Shown: positions 25,210-32,158 of the stretch, in pieces
How positions within the stretch are numbered: the first letter of the stretch is position 1
How the letters are laid out: each line of letters opens with the position of its first letter
Source: JBEBGV01 sp040081265
Lineage (GTDB): Bacteria; Acidobacteriota; Vicinamibacteria; Vicinamibacterales; UBA2999
Direction: 5' to 3'
Assembly: GCA_040081265.1 (NCBI GenBank)
Contig: JBEBGV010000019.1
Location: forward strand, 1 to 64,000
DNA length: 64,000 nucleotides
Translations under genes and position numbers: made by a program
Notes under the pieces: model-generated
Told to the model about the DNA's origin: nothing
What the model saw: only the letters and a program-made list of their open reading frames with translations
The model's database searches: none

Positions 25210-25868
25210 GCGATCAGCTCCCGCCCGAACACATCGGCAAAGTGTCGGGCAAGCTTGTCCTGCACGTCTTCGAGATCAACCGGGCTTGCTGTCAAGGCCG
25301 ACAGGGACGTCACGCCGTGATCGCCGATCCCGCACGGCACGATCAAGCGGAAGTGATCCAGGTTGGTGCTGACGTTCAGGGCGAATCCGTGACTGGTCAC
25401 CCAGCGCGAAATCTTGACGCCGATCGCGCCGATCTTCTCGTCCCCGACCCACGTCCCTGTCAGGCCCTTGATGCGTCCGGCGCTGACGCCGAAGTCAGCG
25501 CAGACACGAATCATCACGTCCTCGATGTCGCGCACGTAGCGATGCACATCACAGCGATCGGGCTTCAGATCCACGATTGGATAACCCACCACCTGTCCGG
25601 GACCGTGGTAGGTCACGTCGCCACCTCGTCCAGCCTCGTGGACTTCGACGCCCCGCCCGTCGAGGTCTTCTGGGGTAGCGATGATGTGACCACGCCCGCC
25701 GTCACCCTTCACGCCGAGCGTGATGACCGGTGGATGCTGGAGCAGGAGCAGGAGATCGGGCACGCGACCAGCCTGGCGTTCCTCAACCAGCTGTCGCTGC
25801 AGCAGCAGCGCGTCCGCGTACGGCACGAGTCCGAGTCGCCGGACCTCGAGCTGCCGGATGGGGCTCAC
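25191..25868 (-). CDS. lipB: Lipoyl(octanoyl) transferase LipB
   Basis: LipB moves the octanoyl group from acyl carrier protein to lipoyl domains of 2-oxoacid dehydrogenases. The 225-residue protein has the signature RGGDVTYHGPGQVVGYPI (81-98), catalytic Lys145 in KIGAIGVKIS and Cys179 in the VPCGIGDHGVTS segment. It starts with GTG overlapping the E2 stop by one base (TAGTG at 25866-25870), so the acyl transferase is translated with the lipoylated E2 it would serve. Confidence 0.95.
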   Translation of the reverse strand: MSPIRQLEVRRLGLVPYADALLLQRQLVEERQAGRVPDLLLLLQHPPVITLGVKGDGGRGHIIATPEDLDGRGVEVHEAGRGGDVTYHGPGQVVGYPIVDLKPDRCDVHRYVRDIEDVMIRVCADFGVSAGRIKGLTGTWVGDEKIGAIGVKISRWVTSHGFALNVSTNLDHFRLIVPCGIGDHGVTSLSALTASPVDLEDVQDKLARHFADVFGRELIAQPLVS

Positions 25869-27097
25869 TAGAGGTCCGACGGGTCGAACTGCTCGATGCC
25901 CTGCTTGACGTCGGCCATGAACTCGTCGGCAACCGCCCCGTCGATCAGGCGGTGATCGAAGCCGAGCGTCAGGTAGGCCATGGTCCGTATCGCGATCGCA
26001 TCATCGATGACGATCGGTCGCTTCTCGATCGTGCCGACGCCGAGAATCGCGACCTGCGGCTGGTTGATGATCGGCATCCCGAACTGGGCCCCGAACCCGC
26101 CGGGGTTGGTGATCGTGAACGTGCCGCCGTGAACGTCGTCGGCCTTCAATTGCTTGGTACGCGCCCGCTCGGCGACGTCGACGATCGCGCGGCAGAGGTC
26201 GAGCATCCCGAGTGTGGCGGCGTTCTTGATCACCGGCACGATGAGCCCGGTCTCCAGCGCAACAGCGATGCCGATGTTCACGTCCTGTTTGTAGACGACG
26301 TTGCTGCCGTCCAGGGAGGCATTGACGATCGGGTGTCGTCCGATGGCGAGGGCGACGGCGTGCGCGATGAACGCCATATACGTCAGCCTTGCGCCGCTGG
26401 CTTCGTACCGGGCCTTGTGCTGCTGCCTCAACTTGTCGACATGCGAGAAGTTGACGTGAAACACCGTGTGCACATGAGCCGACGTGCGGCGGCTGAGGAC
26501 CATGTGCTCGGCGATCTTGCGCCGAACGATTGACAGCGGCTGCACGTCAACCTTGTCGTTCGGTCCGTACGCCGGCATCGGCTTCGCGGCCGGAGTTCGT
26601 GCTGGTGTGCCGGCCGGCTGATGATCGATGAACCCGAGAATGTCGTGCTTGGTCACACGACCGCCGCTGCCGCTGCCCGGAATCTTCGCGATGTCGATTT
26701 CGTGCTCACGCGCGATTCGCTTCACGACGGGCGAGGACTTCTGCTTTCGTCCATCGGCCGGAGCTGCCGCCGACGTTGCAGCCGTGGCTTTCCGGCCAGG
26801 CCCCGAGCGCGCCGGAGGCACGGACTCCCGGGCTGCCGGGGCATGTTCCACGGCTTCGCCCGGCTCGCCGATTGTCGCGACGATGCTGTCGACGGGCACC
26901 GTTTCACCCTCGTGCACCTTGATGTCGAGGATGACACCAGCGGCCGGCGAAGGGATCTCGGCGTCCACCTTGTCGGTTGAAATCTCGAACAACGGCTCAT
27001 CACGGTCGACGCGGTCGCCCAGCTTCTTGATCCAGCGGACCACCGTACCTTCGGCGATCGATTCCCCCATCTGGGGCATCACGACGGGAGTCGGCAT
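25868..27097 (-). CDS. Dihydrolipoamide acyltransferase E2 of a 2-oxoacid dehydrogenase
   Basis: A 409-residue E2 with one lipoyl domain (Lys43 in the ISTDKVDAE loop), a peripheral subunit-binding domain (PVVKRIAREHEIDIAKIPGS) and a catalytic domain ending in FDHRLIDG (His382, Asp386). I chose ATG 27097 (MPTPVVMPQMGES); upstream in-frame codons back to 27241 do not match the family. Located between lpd and lipB with no E1 alpha/beta genes, so the complex (pyruvate, branched-chain or acetoin type) cannot be decided. A separate SucB is encoded at 41629-42873, making a 2-oxoglutarate role less likely. Confidence 0.92.
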   Translation of the reverse strand: MPTPVVMPQMGESIAEGTVVRWIKKLGDRVDRDEPLFEISTDKVDAEIPSPAAGVILDIKVHEGETVPVDSIVATIGEPGEAVEHAPAARESVPPARSGPGRKATAATSAAAPADGRKQKSSPVVKRIAREHEIDIAKIPGSGSGGRVTKHDILGFIDHQPAGTPARTPAAKPMPAYGPNDKVDVQPLSIVRRKIAEHMVLSRRTSAHVHTVFHVNFSHVDKLRQQHKARYEASGARLTYMAFIAHAVALAIGRHPIVNASLDGSNVVYKQDVNIGIAVALETGLIVPVIKNAATLGMLDLCRAIVDVAERARTKQLKADDVHGGTFTITNPGGFGAQFGMPIINQPQVAILGVGTIEKRPIVIDDAIAIRTMAYLTLGFDHRLIDGAVADEFMADVKQGIEQFDPSDL

Positions 27098-27135
27098 ACG
27101 TCTATGTCTCGCGAAGGCAGGTGAACTCGCCGCCG

Positions 27136-28554
27136 TTACATGTGGATTGCCGCACCGTGCGCCGCGTGAGCGGCCTCGCCGACCGCTTCGGAGAACGTCG
27201 GGTGGGCATGAATGGTCTTGATCAGCTCTTCGACAGTGCACTCGAGTCGAAGAGCAAGAACAGCTTCGGCAACCAGCTCGGTGGAGCGCGGTCCGATCAT
27301 GTGCACGCCGAGAATCTCGTCGTACTTGGCGTCGGCCACGATCTTGACGAAGCCCTCGGCCTCACCGGCCATCTTGGCTCGTCCGAGCACACCGAACGGG
27401 AACGATCCAATCCTGACGTCATAGCCGCGCGCCCTGGCCTCGGCCTCCGTCAGCCCGACGCTGCCAATCTCTGGATCGCAGTACGTGCACCCGGGCACGT
27501 GTTCGTAGTTGATCGGCTGCGCCGTCTTGCCGGCGATGCGCTCGGCCGCGACGATGCCCTCCATGGAGGCGACGTGGGCAAGCTGCGGGTGCGGTCGGTC
27601 ACCGCCGAGCGTGATCACATCACCGATCGCCGAAATGCCGGGAACCGAAGTGCGATACAGGTTGTCGACCTTGATGTAGCCGCGTTCCATCACCAACCCG
27701 ACCTTCTCGGCGTCGAGCCCGGTTGTGACCGGACCACGTCCGGTCGCCACGAGCAGAACTTCGGCGGTCAGCTTCTGGGTCTTGCCGTCGGCGCCCTGGG
27801 CCTCGATCTCGACCCCCTCTGGACCCGCCACGGCCTTCGTCACCTTCGTACCGGTCAGTGACTTGATGCCCTGCTTCTTGAACGACTTCTCGAGTTCAGC
27901 CGACACGGCTGCGTCCTCAACGGGAACGAGCCGTGGCAGGAGTTCGATGATTGTGACCTCACTGCCGAACCGGCGGAAAATCGACGCGAACTCCACGCCC
28001 ACCGCTCCGCTGCCCATGATGACGAGCGACTTCGGAACGCTCGGCAGGTGGATCGCCTCATCGCTGGTGATGATCTGTTTGTGGTCGATGGTGATGCCGG
28101 GGACGCTGCGCGGTGACGACCCGGTCGCGACGATGATCTCCTTCGCCTCGAGCGTCTGCTTCTCACCGTCGGTGATTTCCACACGGCCACCCCCGGCCAG
28201 CCGCGCGGTGCCCTTGAGCGAGGTGACCTTGTTCTTCTTCATCAGGAACTCAATGCCCTTGGTCAGTCCCGTGATGATCTTGTCCTTCCGGCTATGCACC
28301 TGTTTCATGTCGATCGCGGGCGAGCCGTAGGGGATCATCACACCCCACTCGGCGGCGCCCTGAATGATCTTCATGGCGTGCGCGTGCTCGAGCAGCGCCT
28401 TGGTCGGAATGCAGCCCCAGAGGAGGCACGTCCCCCCGAGCGACTTCTGTTTCTCAACGATGGCCACACTCTTGCCGAGCTGAGCAGCACGGATGGCGGC
28501 CACATACCCGCCGGTTCCCGCGCCAATGACCACCACGTCGAATGCATTTGCCAA
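27136..28554 (-). CDS. lpdA: Dihydrolipoyl dehydrogenase E3
   Basis: Reoxidises dihydrolipoyl groups with NAD+ using FAD. The 472-residue protein has the FAD motif VVVIGAGTGGYVAA, the redox disulfide GGTCLLWGCIPTK (Cys pair), the NAD motif IMGSGAVGVEFASIF and the C-terminal His-Glu pair in HAHPTFSEAVGEA. Begins with ATG 33 bases downstream (in gene direction) of a small membrane protein gene and precedes E2 by 38 bases. It probably supplies both the E2 beside it and the SucAB complex encoded 10 kb away. Confidence 0.96.
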   Translation of the reverse strand: MANAFDVVVIGAGTGGYVAAIRAAQLGKSVAIVEKQKSLGGTCLLWGCIPTKALLEHAHAMKIIQGAAEWGVMIPYGSPAIDMKQVHSRKDKIITGLTKGIEFLMKKNKVTSLKGTARLAGGGRVEITDGEKQTLEAKEIIVATGSSPRSVPGITIDHKQIITSDEAIHLPSVPKSLVIMGSGAVGVEFASIFRRFGSEVTIIELLPRLVPVEDAAVSAELEKSFKKQGIKSLTGTKVTKAVAGPEGVEIEAQGADGKTQKLTAEVLLVATGRGPVTTGLDAEKVGLVMERGYIKVDNLYRTSVPGISAIGDVITLGGDRPHPQLAHVASMEGIVAAERIAGKTAQPINYEHVPGCTYCDPEIGSVGLTEAEARARGYDVRIGSFPFGVLGRAKMAGEAEGFVKIVADAKYDEILGVHMIGPRSTELVAEAVLALRLECTVEELIKTIHAHPTFSEAVGEAAHAAHGAAIHM

Positions 28555-28587
28555 AGGAGAACTCCTTGAAACCTGGGAAACCGCTGG

Positions 28588-28839
28588 TCAGCGTTTGATC
28601 GCCGAGAGGGGTACGAATGCGTCTGGCGCAGGGCGCTGCAGCTGGGAGGGCGCCTCCTGCGGTTTGGCCATTCCGCCGGTCGCCTGTATATGGGCCCGCA
28701 GTTCGCCCTGCTGGTAGCGCAGCTCCCAATAGAGCTGCGAGAGCTGGTCGACCCGCTTCGCGGATCGTCGGAGCAGGACGAGCGAGACCAGTGACACGCT
28801 CAGCGACGCGATCGTGACGATCCAGAGAATGATCAACAA
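28588..28839 (-). CDS. Small single-pass membrane protein
   Basis: An 83-residue protein with one N-terminal membrane helix (ILWIVTIASLSVSLVSLVLL) followed by a short helical stretch with coiled-coil character (RVDQLSQLYWELRYQQ) and a Pro/Gln-rich tail. No recognised family. The start is TTG (28839 or the next codon), with an AAGGTTGG just upstream; there is no in-frame ATG. It is the first gene of the lpd-E2-lipB run and diverges from the sigma-54 regulator. Moderate confidence that it is a real gene. Confidence 0.6.
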   Translation of the reverse strand: MLIILWIVTIASLSVSLVSLVLLRRSAKRVDQLSQLYWELRYQQGELRAHIQATGGMAKPQEAPSQLQRPAPDAFVPLSAIKR

Positions 28840-28897
28840 CCAACCTTAGCGAAGGGAATTCGTGAGTGTCAAGGAGCGCGCTATACTCGCGACCTTC

Positions 28898-30274
28898 ATG
28901 TCTGACCGCCCGAAAACACTGCTGATCGTAGACCCGGACGAGACCATGCGCGACCGGATGGCCAGCGCGGTCGCCTCAGACCTGCGCGTACTCCGTGTGG
29001 CCACGGGTGAAGCCGCGCTCCAGGTCATGGACAAGGAGGACGTGGACCTGATGCTGCTGGACGTCCGCCTGCCGGGGATTCACGGCCTCGACCTGCTGAA
29101 GATCGTCAAGGAGAACTATCCTTTCGTCGAGATCGTCGTGCTTTCCGCCGTACAGGAACTCGACACCGCGATCGAAGCCATGCGTCACGGGGCGTACCAC
29201 TACCTCGCCAAGGACGCGACCGCCGACACCATCCGCAGCATCGTCGGAAACGCCAGCCAGCGCCAGAACCTGACTCGCGACGTCACGCGCCTGAACGCGG
29301 AGGTCGCCGAACAGAACGATCGACCCTTCGTCGTTGGTCCCAGTCGGGGCACCCGGGACATCATCGAGCTGGCCCAGCGCATCGCCCCGCTCCCGGCGAC
29401 CGTGCTCATCCTCGGCGAGAGCGGCACAGGCAAGGAACTGCTGGCTCGACTGATCCATCGCCAGGGAGGGACCCCGGCCCGCCCTTTCGTGGCGGTCAAT
29501 CTGGCCGCGATCCCTCACGAGCTCGTTGAGAGCACCCTGTTTGGGCACGAAAAGGGGGCCTTCACCGGAGCCATCAGGCAGCAGCTGGGCAAGTTCGAGC
29601 TGGCCAGCGGCGGAACCTTGTTCCTCGACGAGGTCGGGGATCTCCGCATGGACCTGCAGGCCAAGCTCCTGCGTGCCCTGCAGGAGAACGAAATCGAACG
29701 CGTCGGCGGCTCACACCCGATCAAGACCGATTTCCGCCTGATTGCCGCGACCAACGTCGACCTCGAGAAGGCGGTCAAGGAAGGCAGGTTCAGGGGCGAC
29801 CTGTTCTACCGGCTCAACGTCATCCCGATGCGCATCCCGGCCCTGCGCAACCGTCTCGAGGATCTGCCCGAGCTGGCCACGTTCTTCGTGCGCCGCTACA
29901 ACCAGAAATTCCGCAAGCAGATGAAGGGCATTGCCGAATCGACGCTCAAGCTGCTGACCGCCTACTGGTGGCCGGGCAATATCCGTGAGCTGGAGAACCT
30001 GATCGAACGCCTCGTCGCCGTGTCCGACAAGGAGTGGATCACCGACGAAGACCTGCCTTATGAGTTCCACATGGCGGAACTCGAGTCGGCGGGCCACGCC
30101 TCCGAGAACCTGCTCGACCGCGCCGTCTCCACTTTCGAGCGCAACTTCATCCTGCGCGCCCTGGACAAGAATGGATGGAACGTCACCGCCACGGCGCGGG
30201 CACTCGGCATTCCGCTCAGCACCCTCAAGTTCAAGATCGACAAGCTCGGCGTGCGCCGCTTCCGCGGCGACTGA
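28898..30274 (+). CDS. Sigma-54-dependent response regulator (NtrC family)
   Basis: A 458-residue activator: receiver domain (1-120, phospho-acceptor Asp55 in LLDVRLPG), AAA+ domain (145-375) with Walker A GESGTGKE at 173-180, the sigma-54-contact loop GAFTGA at 220-225 and Walker B LFLDEVGD, and a C-terminal Fis-type helix-turn-helix (NVTATARALGIPLSTLKFKI). It should drive RpoN promoters after phosphorylation. No partner histidine kinase lies beside it. I chose ATG 28898; an in-frame GTG at 28862 is possible. A GNAT gene follows after 16 bases. Confidence 0.95.
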   Translation: MSDRPKTLLIVDPDETMRDRMASAVASDLRVLRVATGEAALQVMDKEDVDLMLLDVRLPGIHGLDLLKIVKENYPFVEIVVLSAVQELDTAIEAMRHGAYHYLAKDATADTIRSIVGNASQRQNLTRDVTRLNAEVAEQNDRPFVVGPSRGTRDIIELAQRIAPLPATVLILGESGTGKELLARLIHRQGGTPARPFVAVNLAAIPHELVESTLFGHEKGAFTGAIRQQLGKFELASGGTLFLDEVGDLRMDLQAKLLRALQENEIERVGGSHPIKTDFRLIAATNVDLEKAVKEGRFRGDLFYRLNVIPMRIPALRNRLEDLPELATFFVRRYNQKFRKQMKGIAESTLKLLTAYWWPGNIRELENLIERLVAVSDKEWITDEDLPYEFHMAELESAGHASENLLDRAVSTFERNFILRALDKNGWNVTATARALGIPLSTLKFKIDKLGVRRFRGD

Positions 30275-30290
30275 TCCGGAGCCTCCGCCG

Positions 30291-30980
30291 GTGGTCACTC
30301 CACGGCCCGTCTCCCTCGAAGGCCACGGCGTGCGACTCGAACCGCTCGAGCCCGCGCACGCGGACGCGCTCGCCGCCGCCGCCGCGGACGGCGACCAGTG
30401 GAGACTCTGGTACGTTTCGGTGGCCGATCTCGAGCCGGGACGCGCGCACCTCTACATGAACACCGCGCTCACCGGTCGCGACGAGGGTCACATGCTGCCG
30501 TGGATCGTGCGGGAACTGAGCACAGGAGCCATCGTCGGCAGCACGAGACTCCACGACATCGCGCCGGCGATCGATCGCGTCGAGATCGGCTACACCTTCT
30601 ACGCCGGACGCTGGCAGCGCACGCACGTCAACACCGCGTGCAAGCTGCTTGTTCTCGCGCACGCCTTCGACACGCTGAGATGCCGCGTGGTCGGCTTCAA
30701 GGTCGACGGGCTGAACCAGCGATCACAGCGCGCCGTCGAGGCGCTCGGCGCGCGCAAGGACGGAGTCATCCACCATCACGGTCGACGACCGGACGGCTCG
30801 GCACGAGACACGCACACCTACAGCATCCTCGTGTCGGAATGGCCGGAGGTACGAGACCGACTCGAGCGACGGCTCCGGCTGTACGAAAAAAACCCGGCGC
30901 GTAGCGCCGGGTCGAGGGGGACCATTCGAGACTCTGGAACTATTTCTTCGGAAGTACGGCGTCCTTCAACTGCTTGGTGA
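30291..30980 (+). CDS. GNAT-family N-acetyltransferase (RimJ/RimL-like)
   Basis: A 229-residue protein with the RimJ/RimL-type acetyltransferase layout: an N-terminal LEGHGVRLEPLEPAHADAL, the acetyl-CoA region around VEIGYTFYAGRWQRTHVNT, then RCRVVGFKVDGLNQRSQRAVEALGA. It likely acetylates an amino group on a protein, peptide or small molecule. GTG start 16 bases after the regulator. The last 14 codons overlap the convergent HU gene, and its coding sequence at 30886-30912 contains the HU terminator hairpin. Confidence 0.85.
   Translation: MVTPRPVSLEGHGVRLEPLEPAHADALAAAAADGDQWRLWYVSVADLEPGRAHLYMNTALTGRDEGHMLPWIVRELSTGAIVGSTRLHDIAPAIDRVEIGYTFYAGRWQRTHVNTACKLLVLAHAFDTLRCRVVGFKVDGLNQRSQRAVEALGARKDGVIHHHGRRPDGSARDTHTYSILVSEWPEVRDRLERRLRLYEKNPARSAGSRGTIRDSGTISSEVRRPSTAW
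30886..30912 (-). terminator. Intrinsic terminator of the HU-like gene
   Basis: On the minus strand, a perfect 9-bp stem ACCCGGCGC/GCGCCGGGT (30892-30900 and 30904-30912, loop GTA) is followed by seven Ts (30886-30892). It lies 28 bases after the HU stop and inside the GNAT coding sequence. Confidence 0.85.
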
Positions 30981-31239
30981 TTCGCGCCTTGACGACCGTC
31001 TTGGCGGGAATCTTGATGGCTTCGCCGGTGGCCGGGTTGCGGCCCATACGCGCCTTGCGCTTCTGCACCACGAGCTTCACCATGCCCGGCAGAACGAACT
31101 CGTTCGAACGCTTCAGCTCTTTCTCGGCGAGCGTTGCCAGCTCGTCGAAAAACTCCCGCGCCTGCGTACGCTTCATCTCGAAGCGGTCGGCAAAGTGCGA
31201 AAACAATTCAGACTTGCCCATGCGTCGGGCCTCTGCCAT
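30940..31239 (-). CDS. HU/IHF-family DNA-binding protein
   Basis: A 99-residue nucleoid protein that bends DNA as a dimer. It has the conserved arm region GRNPATGEAIKIPAKTVVKAR with the intercalating Pro in RNPATG. The N-terminus MAEARRMGKSELFSHFADRF is a few residues longer than in E. coli HU. I chose ATG 31239, preceded by AGGGGG; the GTG one codon earlier is less likely. It is a single-gene unit with its own terminator; the promoter must lie in the 186-base gap with queF. Confidence 0.93.
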   Translation of the reverse strand: MAEARRMGKSELFSHFADRFEMKRTQAREFFDELATLAEKELKRSNEFVLPGMVKLVVQKRKARMGRNPATGEAIKIPAKTVVKARITKQLKDAVLPKK

Positions 31240-31357
31240 CACGTCCCCCTAGTACTTCTGCGCGCGTGAATTCTTGTGTGGCCGCCGGAGCCGCGCGCGC
31301 CGCAACTCTCGGCCAAACTTGGCGAAAACCGTGCTCATCCTAGCGCGCCCACAATCG

Positions 31358-31396
31358 GGGTGTCAACGAAACACCCTGTATCGACAGGGGTTTTTT
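31358..31396 (+). promoter_or_regulatory. Possible attenuator upstream of queF: two competing hairpins
   Basis: Hairpin 1 is GGGTGT/ACACCC (31358-31363, 31371-31376). Hairpin 2 is CCCTGT/ACAGGG (31374-31379, 31384-31389) followed after one G by six Ts (31391-31396), the form of an intrinsic terminator. They share the bases CCC (31374-31376), so only one can form at a time. It does not match the preQ1-I consensus that I know. If transcription starts upstream, this could gate queF; a TAAAGT at 31410-31415 could also act as a later -10. The rest of the 31240-31425 gap shows no other feature. Confidence 0.4.
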
Positions 31397-31425
31397 GCGC
31401 CTCGGATGGTAAAGTCTAGTTCAGG

Positions 31426-31773
31426 ATGAGCACACCCTCCACGCTCGAGACGTTTCCCAATCCGCGCCCCGAGCGCGACTTCGAGATTGTCATCTCGTGC
31501 CCCGAGTTCACGTCGATGTGCCCGAAGACGGGCCTGCCCGACTTCGGCGAGATTCGCATCTCCTACGTCCCGGACAAGGCATGCATCGAGCTCAAGTCGT
31601 TGAAGTACTACATGTTGGAGTTCCGCAACCGCGGCATCTTCTACGAGTCGGCGACCAACCAGATCCTCGATGACCTCGTCGGGGCCTGTGCCCCCAGGCG
31701 TATGACGGTCGTCGGCAACTTCTCCGCACGTGGCGGAATTACCACCCAGGTGACCGCCACGTACGGGGCGTGA
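31426..31773 (+). CDS. queF: NADPH-dependent 7-cyano-7-deazaguanine reductase QueF
   Basis: Reduces preQ0 to preQ1 in queuosine biosynthesis. The 115-residue protein is the short, single-domain QueF. Catalytic Cys32 (SMCPKTGLPDFG) and Asp39 keep the Cys-x6-Asp spacing of B. subtilis QueF (Cys55/Asp62), and the ELKSLKYYMLEFRNRGIFYE block is present. ATG start; the gene overlaps smr by GTGA. No other queuosine gene is in the window. Confidence 0.96.
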   Translation: MSTPSTLETFPNPRPERDFEIVISCPEFTSMCPKTGLPDFGEIRISYVPDKACIELKSLKYYMLEFRNRGIFYESATNQILDDLVGACAPRRMTVVGNFSARGGITTQVTATYGA

Positions 31774-32042
31774 TACACCGGGTCCCGATCGAGGACTCGC
31801 TGGATCTTCACGCGTTTCACCCGCGCGACATCCCCTCCGTCGTCGAGGAGTACATTTTCGCGGCTGCCCGGGCCGGGCTGACAGAAGTGCGCCTCATCCA
31901 TGGTCGAGGACGCGGTGTGCAGAGAGGCATCGTGCAACAGGTCCTCGAGCGGCACCCGCTCGTGGTCGAGTTCGGGGACGACCATCAGTCCCACCTGGGC
32001 GCGACCTTCGCGCGGCTCACTACGCCGCCAGACAAGACATAG
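31770..32042 (+). CDS. Smr-domain protein
   Basis: A 90-residue stand-alone Smr domain, as found at the MutS2 C-terminus and in eukaryotic RNA/DNA endonucleases. Motifs LDLHAF near the start and HGRGRGVQRG (the HGxG loop) are present. Smr domains nick DNA or cut ribosome-stalled mRNA; the target here is unknown. Translation from GTG 31770 overlaps the queF stop. Confidence 0.88.
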   Translation: MIHRVPIEDSLDLHAFHPRDIPSVVEEYIFAAARAGLTEVRLIHGRGRGVQRGIVQQVLERHPLVVEFGDDHQSHLGATFARLTTPPDKT

Positions 32043-32147
32043 GAGTTTCTTCACTCAACGCGAGTCGCACGGGAGCGCAGTTTCCGCAACATCAGGTGCT
32101 CCACCCGCGGCTACAGCTGGCAAATCCGGACGGCCCCAGGTGTGCAC

Positions 32148-32153
32148 AGGGGG
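32148..32153 (+). promoter_or_regulatory. Ribosome binding site AGGGGG deciding the helicase start
   Basis: AGGGGG ends 5 bases before GTG 32159. An in-frame GTG at 32096 lacks such a site, so the helicase is taken to start at 32159. Confidence 0.6.
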
Positions 32154-32158
32154 AGTTC

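Noticed and set aside
27098..27241. N-terminal extension of the E2 gene
   Set aside because: The extra 48 residues are Arg/His-rich with no lipoyl-domain similarity; MPTPVVMPQMGES is the standard E2 start.
31358..31396. preQ1-I riboswitch before queF
   Set aside because: The expected short aptamer with an A-rich tail pairing back into the loop is not seen; only competing hairpins can be supported.
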